From: JACCYX01 sp964610045
GTDB taxonomy: Bacteria; Chloroflexota; Chloroflexia; Thermomicrobiales; UBA6265
Reading direction: 5' to 3'
Assembly: GCA_964610045.1 (NCBI GenBank)
Contig: CAZSUN010000001.1
Span: 1 to 64,000 of the forward strand
Length of the DNA: 64,000 nucleotides
Below the pieces are notes generated by a model. The model made no database searches. It saw nothing but the letters and a program-made list of their open reading frames with translations, and was not told the DNA's origin. Positions within the stretch are counted from its first letter, which is position 1, and each line of letters opens with the position of its first letter. A program made the translations under genes and the position numbers. Positions 35,685 through 45,235 of this stretch are shown one piece after another.

Positions 35685-36908
35685 TTACGGCATGAGCTTC
35701 GTGGCGAAGCGAAGTGCTTCCTCGAAGACGCGGTCGTGGCCGAAGCGCTGTAGCTCGTTGCCGAGCATCTCCTGGCTCGTTGGGCGTTTGGCGTAGACCA
35801 TGCGGCTGACGAACGGCACGGAGGCGGTTTCGCTGCTGGTGATCATGTCGTCGGCGTCGGTCCGTTCGACCCGGAAGACGCCGGAATGGTCTCCGCCGGC
35901 GATGATCTCGACCTTGCGCAGCGAAAAGCGCGCGTGCGGGCTCATGTCCGGCAGCAACCGGAGGGAGACTTCGTGTGGACGGCCGTTGCCCGAGCCTCGA
36001 AGCGGGGCGGTGAACCCGCCCGCCTTGCGGCGTTCCAGGCGGTCGAGTACTTCCCAGCCGAGGCGGCTGCCGAGCCAGCCCACGATCAGCAGCGCGGAGG
36101 CAAGACCCGACGATCCGTCTTCCCGGGTGTCTGCGTACGAGATGGTGAGGTCGTCGATGGAGGCGAGGCTTGTCTGGACATCAGGTGGATCGAAGAACTG
36201 GGCGATCAGTTGCCGCCAGGGAGCCAGCCTGAGCCAGGTGAAGTCGCCGATCACGGCGTGACCCTGTGAGTCGTCGTCGAGGAGGTCGCGCATCGCGGTG
36301 ACCCCGGAGATGTCGTTGCCGAGTTGACCGCTGTCGACGATGACGCGATCGACGATTTGGGCGAGGTCATCGAAGAGCGGGTTTCGGTTGTAGTCTCCAC
36401 CGGGCCACCACAGGAAGTCCGGAAGCTCGGCGGCCATGAGTGGCGAGACCAGACTGGAGAGGTGTCCGATCTCGGCGAGATCGGAAAAGATCGTGATGGT
36501 TTCGAACCGGAACGCTGGCGAATCGTCCGCCGTCGCCTGTTCCTTGAGTTCGAGATGGACGTCGTAGGCATGTTCGGCGTCCTGCTGACCGGTGCGGGTG
36601 GCCAGGATCAGGGTGCGAGATGGCAGGAAGTCGCGCAGGTGGGCGACGGAATCGGTGACGAGCGAGGCATCTCGCTCGTTGCGGGCCACCGCGATCAGGT
36701 TCAGGGTATTCGCGCGCATGAGCCCGCCGCCGCCGAAGTGAGGTTCGGCGACCATCTCCCCCATGGCCTGACCGGCGTGCGGAGGACCGCCGAGTTCCGC
36801 CCAAAGCCGGTTCAGCTGATCGTGAATGTCACCAGTGTCCAGCGTGTCGGTCTGGAACGATGTGCCGACGATCGGGCGAGTCTGCCGGGCGCTGAGTTCG
36901 GTTGCCAT
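35685..36908 (-). CDS. opcA: Glucose-6-phosphate dehydrogenase assembly protein OpcA
   Basis: A 407-residue OpcA-family protein. In cyanobacteria and actinobacteria OpcA binds G6PDH and promotes its oligomerisation and redox activation. Family features are a central RTLILAT...Q strand (about residues 94-100), LPDFLWWPG (about 168-176) and the C-terminal LGWEVLDRLERRKAGGF region. It lies 19 bp downstream of zwf, so the pair is surely co-transcribed. I see no dense Cys pattern like that used for redox sensing in cyanobacteria. Confidence 0.92.
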   Translation of the reverse strand: MATELSARQTRPIVGTSFQTDTLDTGDIHDQLNRLWAELGGPPHAGQAMGEMVAEPHFGGGGLMRANTLNLIAVARNERDASLVTDSVAHLRDFLPSRTLILATRTGQQDAEHAYDVHLELKEQATADDSPAFRFETITIFSDLAEIGHLSSLVSPLMAAELPDFLWWPGGDYNRNPLFDDLAQIVDRVIVDSGQLGNDISGVTAMRDLLDDDSQGHAVIGDFTWLRLAPWRQLIAQFFDPPDVQTSLASIDDLTISYADTREDGSSGLASALLIVGWLGSRLGWEVLDRLERRKAGGFTAPLRGSGNGRPHEVSLRLLPDMSPHARFSLRKVEIIAGGDHSGVFRVERTDADDMITSSETASVPFVSRMVYAKRPTSQEMLGNELQRFGHDRVFEEALRFATKLMP

Positions 36909-36927
36909 CGAATTCTCCTCGGCTGGC

Positions 36928-38595
36928 CTACGGCCGCCGCCACTCGCGGCCTTCGCGCCGGATCAAGGTTTCGGAGCGGGAGGGACCCCAGGTGCCCGAC
37001 TCGTAGGGATAGACCGGGACCGGCAGGTTGTCCCACCCGTCGAGAATCGGTTGCATCAGGTTCCAGGCGGTTTCCACCTCGTCGCGGCGGGCGAACAACG
37101 TCGGGTCGCCGAGCATCGCGTCGAGCAGGAGCCGTTCGTAGGCATCCGGTCCGGCTTCGCCGAACGAAGTGCCGTACAGGAAGTCCATTCGCACCGGACG
37201 CAACTGGGTGGTGGGTCCTGGCACCTTGGCGGCAAACTTGAGGGCGATGCCTTCATCCGGCTGGATACGCATGGTGATGACGTTGGGCGTGAGGTCGAGG
37301 TCGCCGATCGACTGGAACATCAGGTGCGGGACCTGCTTGAACTCGATGGCGATTTCGGTGACCCGGCGTGGCAGGCGCTTGCCCGTCCGCAGGTAGAACG
37401 GCACACCGGCCCAGCGCCAGTTGTCGATGCCAAGCTCGATCGCGACGTAGGTTTCCGTACGCGAGCCGGGCTTGACACCCTTCTCGTCGCGATAGGCCTC
37501 GACCGCTCGTCCGGCAACGAACCCAGCCTCGTACTGCCCCCGGACCGTTTTGGCGTTGACCTCTTCGCCGGTTGGCGGGACCACGGCCCGGAGGACTTTC
37601 ACCTTTTCATCGCGGAGGGCGTTTCCGTTGAACAGCGCGGGCGGTTCCATGGCGATGACCGCCAGCAGCTGCAAAATGTGGCTTTGCACCATGTCCCGGA
37701 GCGCGCCGGATTCCTCGTAGTAGCCGCCACGACCTTCGACGCCGAGCGATTCGGCGACGGTAATCTGGACGTGGTCGACGTACTGGCGGTTCCAGACCGG
37801 CTCGAACAGGGCATTGGCGAACCGGAAGGCCAGGACGTTCTGGACCGTCTCCTTGCCGAGGTAGTGATCGATCCGGTAGATCTGGCGTTCGGAGAAGACG
37901 GCGCCGATCTGGGCGTTCAGTTCGCGCGCGCTCTCGACATCACGGCCGAACGGCTTTTCGACCACGATCCGGTTCCAGCTGTCTGGCCGGTTGTAGTAGA
38001 TATCCTGGCGTTTCGCGAGTCCCGATGCTCCGAGATGCCTGATGATCGGGGCGTAGAACCGGGGTGCGGTTGCCAGGTAGAACAGGCGGTTTCCCTGGGC
38101 GCGGCGCTCCTCGTCGATTGTCCTCAGGCGATCGTTGAGTTCGGTGTAGACCGTCTCATTGTCGAAATCACCCTTGATGTAGAAGAGACCCTGGGCGAAC
38201 AGGTTCCACGACTCGTCGGTGACGGGAGCCTTGGCTCCCCGGTCGACCGCCGCCCGCATCTCGCTACGGAATGTCTCGTCGGTCCAGTCGCGGTGGGACA
38301 CGCCGACGATCGAGAATCCTTCCGGCAGCGGATGCTGCACGGCGAGGTCGTAGAGCGATGGCATCAGCTTGCGCGCAGTGAGATCACCGGTGACGCCGAA
38401 GATCACCATCACGCAGGGGGCGGGAATCCGCTCGAGGCGGAGACCCGCCCGCAAGGGATTCGTGTTCTGCTGGGTCGTTCGGTCGGTCAGATCGAACTGG
38501 TGACCGACGTGGTCGACATCGGTCGCCGGTCCCTGACCGTCGGTCGCAAAGTCATAGGTCAGGTTGTCGTGCCGGACCTTTGATGATTGGGACAT
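36928..38595 (-). CDS. zwf: Glucose-6-phosphate 1-dehydrogenase
   Basis: Oxidises glucose 6-phosphate to 6-phosphogluconolactone with NAD(P)+. It has 555 residues, longer than the usual ~510 because about 60 residues precede the nucleotide loop FGVTGDLTARKL. The active site RIDHYLGKETVQN contains the catalytic His and the substrate Lys. FANALFEPVWNRQYVDHVQITVAE and PFYLRTGKRLP follow. The ATG at 38595 has GAGG 7 nt upstream; the frame is open to 38661. OpcA follows directly. Confidence 0.95.
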   Translation of the reverse strand: MSQSSKVRHDNLTYDFATDGQGPATDVDHVGHQFDLTDRTTQQNTNPLRAGLRLERIPAPCVMVIFGVTGDLTARKLMPSLYDLAVQHPLPEGFSIVGVSHRDWTDETFRSEMRAAVDRGAKAPVTDESWNLFAQGLFYIKGDFDNETVYTELNDRLRTIDEERRAQGNRLFYLATAPRFYAPIIRHLGASGLAKRQDIYYNRPDSWNRIVVEKPFGRDVESARELNAQIGAVFSERQIYRIDHYLGKETVQNVLAFRFANALFEPVWNRQYVDHVQITVAESLGVEGRGGYYEESGALRDMVQSHILQLLAVIAMEPPALFNGNALRDEKVKVLRAVVPPTGEEVNAKTVRGQYEAGFVAGRAVEAYRDEKGVKPGSRTETYVAIELGIDNWRWAGVPFYLRTGKRLPRRVTEIAIEFKQVPHLMFQSIGDLDLTPNVITMRIQPDEGIALKFAAKVPGPTTQLRPVRMDFLYGTSFGEAGPDAYERLLLDAMLGDPTLFARRDEVETAWNLMQPILDGWDNLPVPVYPYESGTWGPSRSETLIRREGREWRRP

Positions 38596-38781
38596 GGTAC
38601 GCCTCACGGTGGCGAAATGGCTGTGGTTGGTTTCCGGGAGGTGACCTGGGAGAGGCCACATCGGGAATGCGGAACCGGTTCGCCCCGCGAATCACTAACT
38701 GTACCGCCCGAAAGCGGTTTTTGCCGGATACCGGCGGCCGCGTATCACGATCACGCCTGATCGCTGCGCCGCCGGTCGAAA

Positions 38782-40248
38782 TCAGGCGGTGATGTCGCCG
38801 GGTTCCTTCTCGGCCAGCCAATCGGTGTGGAACACGCCGTCCCGGTCGCGGCGCTCGTAGGTGTGGGCGCCGAAATAATCACGAAGGCCCTGGATGAAGT
38901 CGGCCGGCAGGTCCGCCGATCGGTACTCGTCCACATAGTTGAGGGCGGCGCTCAACGCCGGGGTTGGGACGCCGAAATCGAGCGCGGTCTTGATGACCGT
39001 GCGGGCCTGCGGCATCGAGGTGTTGATCTGATCGGTGAAGTAGGGATCGAACATCAGGTTCCCGAGGTCCGGGTCGCGCCGGTACGCGTCCATGATCGGT
39101 CCGAGCAGCTTGGCCCGGATGATGCAGCCCGCGGTCCAGATCCGGGCGATCTCGGCAAGGTTCAGGTTCCAGGCGTAGGTGTCGGACGCCACCTTCATCA
39201 GCGCCATGCCCTGAGCATAGGACGAGATCTTGGCGAAGTAGAGGGCATCCTCCAGCGCATCGATCGCGGACTCGCGGTCAGGCTGGGCGGGCAGCGGCTG
39301 GCCGTCGGTGCCCGGTCCGGTGATGATCCCGCTCGCCTGCACGCGCTGATCCTTGAACGACGACAGGCTGCGAGCGACAACCGCTGCATCGATCACCGGG
39401 ATCGGGGTGCCGAGCTCGTAGGAATTGATGCTCGTCCAGCGGCCAGTGCCCTTCTGGCCCGCCTTGTCGAGGATGATTTCCACCAGTGGTTTACCGGTTT
39501 CCGGATCGATTTGCTTCGCGACCTTCGCGCTGATCTCGATCAGGAACGATTCGAGCTTGCCGGTGTTCCAGCGCTCGAAGACTTCGCCGATCTCCGGCAG
39601 GGTCATGCCGAGGGCGCGGCGCATGACATCGGTGACCTCGGCGATCAGCTGCATATCGCCATATTCGATGCCGTTGTGCACCATCTTGACATAGTGGCCA
39701 GCACCGCCAGGTCCGACATGGGTCACGCACGGCCCGTACTCGGACTTCGCGGCAATGGCTTCGAGAATCGGCTGGAGGGCGTGCCAGGCATCGACTGGTC
39801 CGCCCGGCATGATGGACGGTCCCCAGAGTGCCCCTTCCTCACCGCCTGAGACACCCATGCCCACGAACTGGAAGCCCTTGCCGGCCAGTTCGGAGGAGCG
39901 CCGCTCGGTGTCGGTATAGAGCGAGTTGCCGCCGTCGATCAGGATGTCGCCCTCGTCGAGGTAGGGCGTGATTTCCTGGATGACGGCATCGACCGGGGCG
40001 CCGGCCTTGACCATGAGGAGGATGCGCCGCGGCCGTTCGAGGGAAGCGACGAGGTCCGGAATGGAGTAGGTGGGCAGCAGTTGCAGGCCCTCGCCCCGGG
40101 TAGCCATGAACTCGTCGGTGCGGGCGGCTGTCCGGTTGTAGACCGACGGCGCGAATCCGTTTCGCTCGATGTTCAGTGCCAGGTTCTCGCCCATGACCGC
40201 GAGCCCGACGACGCCGATATGCCGCTTGCTGTGCTGCTCTTCTGCCAT
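38782..40248 (-). CDS. gnd: 6-phosphogluconate dehydrogenase, decarboxylating
   Basis: Oxidative decarboxylation of 6-phosphogluconate to ribulose 5-phosphate. It has 488 residues, the long dimeric type. The N-terminal Rossmann loop is GLAVMGENLALNIERNG, then VSGGEEGALWGPSIMPGG, GPGGAGHYVKMVHNGIEYGDMQ with the catalytic Lys, KGTGRWTS, and a complete C-terminal tail (YFGAHTYERRDRDG). The ATG at 40248 has GGGGAATGGGGA upstream. It sits between tal and zwf, an order different from the common actinobacterial tkt-tal-zwf-opcA-pgl. Confidence 0.95.
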   Translation of the reverse strand: MAEEQHSKRHIGVVGLAVMGENLALNIERNGFAPSVYNRTAARTDEFMATRGEGLQLLPTYSIPDLVASLERPRRILLMVKAGAPVDAVIQEITPYLDEGDILIDGGNSLYTDTERRSSELAGKGFQFVGMGVSGGEEGALWGPSIMPGGPVDAWHALQPILEAIAAKSEYGPCVTHVGPGGAGHYVKMVHNGIEYGDMQLIAEVTDVMRRALGMTLPEIGEVFERWNTGKLESFLIEISAKVAKQIDPETGKPLVEIILDKAGQKGTGRWTSINSYELGTPIPVIDAAVVARSLSSFKDQRVQASGIITGPGTDGQPLPAQPDRESAIDALEDALYFAKISSYAQGMALMKVASDTYAWNLNLAEIARIWTAGCIIRAKLLGPIMDAYRRDPDLGNLMFDPYFTDQINTSMPQARTVIKTALDFGVPTPALSAALNYVDEYRSADLPADFIQGLRDYFGAHTYERRDRDGVFHTDWLAEKEPGDITA

Positions 40249-40269
40249 TCCCCATTCCCCCGAACGTGG

Positions 40270-40298
40270 CGACAGGCCGGCGGGTGGCCGGCCTGTCG
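40270..40298. other. Hairpin between tal and gnd
   Basis: CGACAGGCCGGC (40270-40281) and GCCGGCCTGTCG (40287-40298) form a perfect 12-bp stem with a 5-nt loop in the 67-bp gap between tal and gnd. No T run follows on the minus strand, so it is more likely an RNA-processing or stabilising structure than a full terminator. Confidence 0.5.
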
Positions 40299-40315
40299 AT
40301 GAAACCATTGTCGCG

Positions 40316-41443
40316 TCAGTTGTCGCCCGCGACCTGGGCGAGTTGCGATCGCTTCGACTCCACCCCGGCGAGCAGGTCGTCGTATGAGGTCATGAAAGAT
40401 GAGATGCCGTCCGCCTCCAGCTTCGAGGTGATACCGTCGAGCGAGATTCCGAGCGCTTCGAGTTGGTCCACAACCTGGTGGGCATTGGCAAAATCGGCGT
40501 CGACGGTGCGGGCGACCGTGCCGTGGTCGAGGAATGCTTCGATCGTCGGTATCGGCATCGTGTTGACCGTGTCCGGGCCGACCAGCGTTTCGACGTAGAG
40601 GACATCGCTGTAGGCGGCGTTCTTCGTGCCGGTGCTGGCCCAGAGTGGCCGCTGGGCTTTCGCGCCCTTCTCGGCGGCCAGGTCGCGGAACACGTCCCGG
40701 CCGAAGATCGAATCGAACCGTTCGTAGGCGAGTTGGGCGTTGGCGACGGCGACCTTGCCGAGCAGCGCCTTCGCTTCGTCCGAGCCGTTCGCCTCCAGGA
40801 GCTTGTCGGCGGCGGTATCGACCCGGCTGACGAAGAATGACGCCACCGAGGCGATACGGTCGATTGGCAGCCCGGCGTCGTTGCGGCGAATCAGGGCGGA
40901 CACGTATGCGTTCGCCACCTGCTCGTAGTTGACCAGGGAGAAGAGCAGGGTGATGTTGATGTTCATGCCCTCGAACAGCAGCTGCTCGATGGCGGGAACG
41001 CCCTCTTCGGTCCCTGGCACTTTCACCATGAGGTTCGGGCGGTCGACGGCGGTCCAAAGGGCACGGGCGTTCTCGATCGTGCCTTGCGTGTCACGGGCGA
41101 GGCTTGGCAGCACTTCGATCGACACGAAGCCGTCGGCGCCGTTTGACTCGTCGTAGATCGGGCGGAAAAGGTCGCAGGCGTCCTGGATGTCCTTGACGGC
41201 GACTGTCTGGAAGATCTCGGCAGGCGTCATGTCCTGCCCGAGCAGGCTGGCGATGTCGCCGTCGTAGGCGTTCCCGGCGGCGATCGCCTTCTGGAAGATC
41301 GTCGGGTTGGAGGTGACACCCCGGATGCCGACTTCATCGATGCGCTGCTTGAGGAGCCCGTTGGCGATCATCTCGCGACTGATGTCGTCCTGCCAAACAC
41401 TTTGCCCCTCATCGAGGAGCTGCTTGATGGTGTTGGTGGCCAT
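40316..41443 (-). CDS. tal: Transaldolase
   Basis: Transfers dihydroxyacetone from sedoheptulose 7-phosphate to glyceraldehyde 3-phosphate. It has 375 residues, the actinobacterial/cyanobacterial-length type. Motifs are GIRGVTSNPTIFQKAI, RPNLMVKVPGTEEGV with the Schiff-base Lys, INITLLFSLVNYE and PLWASTGTKNAAYSDVLYVE. The ATG at 41443 has AAAGGA 6 nt upstream. Upstream in-frame codons to 41746 are Arg-rich and non-coding. It lies 74 bp after tkt. Confidence 0.95.
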   Translation of the reverse strand: MATNTIKQLLDEGQSVWQDDISREMIANGLLKQRIDEVGIRGVTSNPTIFQKAIAAGNAYDGDIASLLGQDMTPAEIFQTVAVKDIQDACDLFRPIYDESNGADGFVSIEVLPSLARDTQGTIENARALWTAVDRPNLMVKVPGTEEGVPAIEQLLFEGMNINITLLFSLVNYEQVANAYVSALIRRNDAGLPIDRIASVASFFVSRVDTAADKLLEANGSDEAKALLGKVAVANAQLAYERFDSIFGRDVFRDLAAEKGAKAQRPLWASTGTKNAAYSDVLYVETLVGPDTVNTMPIPTIEAFLDHGTVARTVDADFANAHQVVDQLEALGISLDGITSKLEADGISSFMTSYDDLLAGVESKRSQLAQVAGDN

Positions 41444-41517
41444 GTGGTGTCCTTTCGGTTGCTGGGATTCATACCCCGGCCGAGACGAGCTCGGCCGGCA
41501 TACGGAGGAGCCGGCTA

Positions 41518-43656
41518 TCAGGAGTGGCCGTCCGAACCTTTCGGCTGCGTCCCGGCAGTTTGTCCGGCAAGGTATTCCTCGTCGAGGGCATCGGCGTCGC
41601 TCTCGCGTCCGAGGAGCCGGAGCGTCTCGGCGGCAACGTGCTCCTTTGTCATGCCATATTTCTTGAGCACCGCCTTGCCAGGACCGGATGCGCCGTAGGT
41701 GTCGATACCGATTGCGACGCCGTTTCCGCCGAGGTACCGATCCCATCCGAGCGTGATTCCGGCTTCGATCGAGACACGCGGTGTGCCTTCAGGTCCGAGG
41801 ACCGCGGTTTTCCAGTCCTCCCCCTGGGCCTCGAACAGTTCCCAGCTCGGTAGCGAGACGACACGGGCATTGACGCCAAACTCTGCCAGTTGATCCCTGG
41901 CCAGCACCGCAAGTTCGACTTCGGAGCCGGTCGCGATCAACACGACGTCAGGTTCACCGTCGCCTCCGGCGAGGATGTAGCCGCCCTTCGAGACATCGCC
42001 GTGCGCCTGGCTGCGATCGAGGATGGCGAGATCCTGCCGGCTAAGGACGAAGACAGAAGCGGTCTGGCTTTCGATCGCGACCTTCCATGCCTCAGCCGTT
42101 TCATTGGCGTCGGCCGGGCGCAGGACGGTCAGATGAGGAATGGCCCGCAGCGCCATGACATGCTCGACCGGCTCGTGGGTGGGGCCGTCTTCACCGACCG
42201 CGACGCTGTCGTGCGTGAAGATGAAGATCGACTTCAGGTGGCTGAGGGCTGCGAGGCGGACTGCTGGCCGCATGTAGTCCGAGAAGACGAGGAACGTCGA
42301 GCCGTAGGGGATGATTCCGCCATGCGCGGCCAACCCGTTGACGATGCTGCCCATTCCGTGTTCGCGGATGCCGAAATGGATGTTTCGGCCGGCGTAGTTC
42401 CAGCCGCCGCCGGAGAGTCCCTGCTCGCCGTCGGCGAGGGTGGAAGGGCTGCCGAAGTCGCCGCCGCCCTTGAGGACAGTGTTGGTCGATGGGTTGAGAT
42501 CGGCCGAACCGCCGATGAAGGTTGGCAGGTTCTTGTAGAAGGCATTCATTACGTCGCCGGATGCCTTGCGGGTGGCCACTGGCTTGTCACCCGCGTTCCA
42601 GGCCGGCAGTTCCGCATCCCACCCGGAAGGAATCTCACCGGCAATCGCGGATTCGAAGGAGGCGGCTTCGGCCGGGAAGGCAGCCTTGTAGGCATCGAAC
42701 CGAACGCGCCACTCTGCCTGGGCTTCCGAACCGCGGTCCAGCGCCTGGTGGAAGTGCGAGTACACCTCATCGGGAACGAAGAAGGGTGGTTCGGTCGGGA
42801 CGCCGAGCGCCTCCTTGGTGGCGATCACCTCGTCCGGACCGAGTGGCGAGCCGTGGACGCCGAATGTCCCGGCCTTCTTTGGCGAGCCGAAGCCGATGAT
42901 CGTTTGCGCGCAAATCAGCGACGGCTGGTCGGTGACCGACTTCGCCTCGGCCAGCGCCGCCCGCACGGCATCCGGGTCCATGCCGTCGACGCTGAGGACA
43001 TGCCAGCCGAGGGCTTCGAAGCGGGCGGGAACGTCCTCCCGGAAGGAGACGTTTGCCGTCGCGGCCAGGGTGATGTGGTTCTGGTCGTAGAGGTAGATCA
43101 CCTTGCCGAGCTTGAGGTTGGCGGCGATCGAGGCGGCTTCGAACGCGACGCCTTCCATGACATCGCCATCGGAAACGATGCCGTAGGTGTAGTGGTCGAC
43201 GATGTCGTGGCCCGGCCGATTGTAGGTGGCGGCGAGGAACTGCTCGGCCATCGCCAGGCCAACCCCGTTGGCAAGACCCTGGCCGAGCGGACCAGTGGTG
43301 ACCTCGACGCCGGCCGTATCTCCCCGTTCCGGGTGGCCGGGCGTCTTCGAACCGAGCTGGCGGAACGCCTTCAGGTCATCGAGCGAGAGATCGTACCCGG
43401 TCAGGTGCAGTAGCGAATAGAGCAGGGCGGAACCGTGTCCCGCGGAGAGCACGAACCTGTCCCGATCGGGCCACTGCGGATCGTGCGGATTGTGCTTGAG
43501 GAATTCCTGCCAGAGCACATACGCCATCGGCGCCGCTCCGAGGGGGAGGCCGGGATGCCCGGAGTTGGCGGCCTGGACGGCGTCCATCGAAAGGGTGCGG
43601 ATCGCGTTGATCGCCTGCGTCTGCAGGGTCGTTGCATCGGTGGTGGCAGTTGCCAC
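41518..43656 (-). CDS. tkt: Transketolase
   Basis: Thiamine-diphosphate enzyme that moves two-carbon units between sugar phosphates. It has 712 residues. The N-terminal SGHPGLPLGAAPMAYVLW, HGSALLYSLLHLTGY, VSDGDVMEGVAFEAASIA (the ThDP/metal loop) and DQNHITL come first; the pyrimidine domain has HFGIREHGMGSI and GEDGPTHEPVEH; the C-terminal domain is complete. The GTG at 43656 has AAGGAGGA 6 nt upstream. It is the first gene of the minus-strand pentose-phosphate operon. Confidence 0.96.
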   Translation of the reverse strand: MATATTDATTLQTQAINAIRTLSMDAVQAANSGHPGLPLGAAPMAYVLWQEFLKHNPHDPQWPDRDRFVLSAGHGSALLYSLLHLTGYDLSLDDLKAFRQLGSKTPGHPERGDTAGVEVTTGPLGQGLANGVGLAMAEQFLAATYNRPGHDIVDHYTYGIVSDGDVMEGVAFEAASIAANLKLGKVIYLYDQNHITLAATANVSFREDVPARFEALGWHVLSVDGMDPDAVRAALAEAKSVTDQPSLICAQTIIGFGSPKKAGTFGVHGSPLGPDEVIATKEALGVPTEPPFFVPDEVYSHFHQALDRGSEAQAEWRVRFDAYKAAFPAEAASFESAIAGEIPSGWDAELPAWNAGDKPVATRKASGDVMNAFYKNLPTFIGGSADLNPSTNTVLKGGGDFGSPSTLADGEQGLSGGGWNYAGRNIHFGIREHGMGSIVNGLAAHGGIIPYGSTFLVFSDYMRPAVRLAALSHLKSIFIFTHDSVAVGEDGPTHEPVEHVMALRAIPHLTVLRPADANETAEAWKVAIESQTASVFVLSRQDLAILDRSQAHGDVSKGGYILAGGDGEPDVVLIATGSEVELAVLARDQLAEFGVNARVVSLPSWELFEAQGEDWKTAVLGPEGTPRVSIEAGITLGWDRYLGGNGVAIGIDTYGASGPGKAVLKKYGMTKEHVAAETLRLLGRESDADALDEEYLAGQTAGTQPKGSDGHS

Positions 43657-43817
43657 GGGTGTCCTCCTTGGGCGTGCAATGGGAAGGTGGTTGATGGATC
43701 GCCACCTCGAAACTGGCATACACCTTGGGGTGATGCGGGCGGACAGCGTCGGTGATTCAGCGGTCGCTGCCCGTAGCTCCCGCCATTATCCCACGTTTTG
43801 GCAGGCGGACGGTGGCC

Positions 43818-44807
43818 CTATCCGAGAGGCGAGCCGTGTGGAACGGGTGTCCTGAACCGGCGGCCGACGGTGTCCAGCGCCTGGAGTGTGACCCCGGCGG
43901 CGAGGGGCAACCAGAGCTCTCCGGCGCGGGTGAGCAGGGTCGCGCCGACAGCCGCGGCCGGCGGAACGCCAAGACGTTGCAGCGCCAACGCCATGCTTAC
44001 CTCGACGATGCCGATTCCCTGGAAAACAGGAGCGACCATCAGAAAGACCATGCCCACCAGGTAGGCCATCATCGGCACCTGGACCTCGGCGTTGTAGCCA
44101 ACCGCCTGCAGCGCGATGAACAGCATGGCGATACCGGCCACCTTGGTGGTCATCATCATCGCGAATGGCCCGGCCAGCGACGGTATCGAGATGTCGTGCC
44201 GCCGGATCTGCGCGAGCAACCGAAGCCCCTTTCGCGGAATGCGGCTGAGGAGCCAGCGCGGCGGCTTGGCATTCCGGAGCACGAGCATCAGGAGCGCCGC
44301 CGTGACCACGACCAGCGCCACCAGCCCGATCGTCCCCGAGATGAGCAGGGGCGATGGTTCCTGCACGAACAGCACCGGCAGCAGCAGGATCAGGAAGGCG
44401 ATGTTGCCGATCACGCTCTTGATCGAGACGGCGAGGAGGGCGTCGGCCGGACGCACACCCCGCTGGCGTAGGGTGTGCACGAAGATTGCCATCGATGACG
44501 GTCCGCCGACTGGGGTCACCGTGCCGACCACGACCCGTTGCAGGTGCACGCCGATGAGGGTGTCGAGCTTGATGTTGTGGCCGAGGCGGGAAAGCAGCGA
44601 GCGGTAGGTGCTGGCGACCAGGAGCAGGATCCCAACTTCGACCGCGACGAGCGCGATCAGCCAGCCGCTTCCGGCGTTGAGGATGGTGTCGCGGATGCGG
44701 AAGATTTCGGCTTTCTGGCTGAAACCGAATGAGACAGTCAGGCCGAGGATCGTGGCGAGCCAGAGGTACGAGCCATACCGGCGGAGGAAGGCGGTTAACA
44801 GGCGCAT
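43818..44807 (-). CDS. Flippase-like membrane protein (LPG_synthase_TM / UPF0104)
   Basis: A 329-residue protein with about eight membrane helices and the family signatures VVVGTVTPVGGPSSMAIFVHTLRQRG and FLMVAPVFQGIGIVEVSMALALQRLG. The family includes the membrane half of lysylphosphatidylglycerol synthase (MprF) and YbhN/AglD-like proteins, some of which move lipids or polyprenyl sugars. No synthase domain is attached. The ATG at 44807 is the first start before the first helix. It is on the same strand as tkt but 161 bp upstream, and not clearly in the same operon. Confidence 0.82.
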   Translation of the reverse strand: MRLLTAFLRRYGSYLWLATILGLTVSFGFSQKAEIFRIRDTILNAGSGWLIALVAVEVGILLLVASTYRSLLSRLGHNIKLDTLIGVHLQRVVVGTVTPVGGPSSMAIFVHTLRQRGVRPADALLAVSIKSVIGNIAFLILLLPVLFVQEPSPLLISGTIGLVALVVVTAALLMLVLRNAKPPRWLLSRIPRKGLRLLAQIRRHDISIPSLAGPFAMMMTTKVAGIAMLFIALQAVGYNAEVQVPMMAYLVGMVFLMVAPVFQGIGIVEVSMALALQRLGVPPAAAVGATLLTRAGELWLPLAAGVTLQALDTVGRRFRTPVPHGSPLG

Positions 44808-44920
44808 CAGGTTGCGAATGGGGACCCCAACCTTTCAATAGTTCCTGGATTGTGCGGAAACGCGTACATCGGTACAGCCATACCGGGCGCGGACCTTCAT
44901 TCTACCGCACGTGTCACCTC

Positions 44921-45115
44921 TCAGGATCCGGCGGCGATCCCGGCGATGGTCGCGCCGATTGCGAACATCACCATCAGTCCGGCGAACATCGCGAAGGACC
45001 CGCGAGACTGCACGGCGCGTGGGTCCTTCTGGACGTACCGCTGATAGAGGAGCGTGCAGGCGAAGACGAGGGCGCCGCCCGCGATACCGAACCAGACCAG
45101 TGCCGCGCTATCCAT
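44921..45115 (-). CDS. Small two-helix membrane protein, unknown
   Basis: A 64-residue protein with two membrane helices (AALVWFGIAGGALVFACTLLY and SFAMFAGLMVMFAIGATIAG) joined by a positively charged loop (QRYVQKDPRAVQSRG), so both ends are outside or both inside. GGAGGAAC lies 11 nt before the ATG at 45115. I do not recognise a family. It lies between the flippase-like gene and the divergent merR gene. Confidence 0.65.
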   Translation of the reverse strand: MDSAALVWFGIAGGALVFACTLLYQRYVQKDPRAVQSRGSFAMFAGLMVMFAIGATIAGIAAGS

Positions 45116-45235
45116 AGGTGACGTTGTTCCTCCGTTGCCCGGGTCGGGCAGCCATCCTGTCCGGTATCCTACCGGTAGGCACCGTTCGACTGCCACTGGC
45201 GCGGGTTGCGCTCCTGTTGGCGAGGGTAACCATCG

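Noticed and set aside
36826..38583. A 585-codon plus-strand reading frame opposite zwf, and similar long frames opposite murA (3087-4379), rny (11268-12950), tkt (41890-43413) and the binding protein (54323-56185)
   Set aside because: All are antisense to well-supported genes in high-GC DNA, where the opposite strand is often open. Their translations are His/Arg/Asp-rich and show no family motif.
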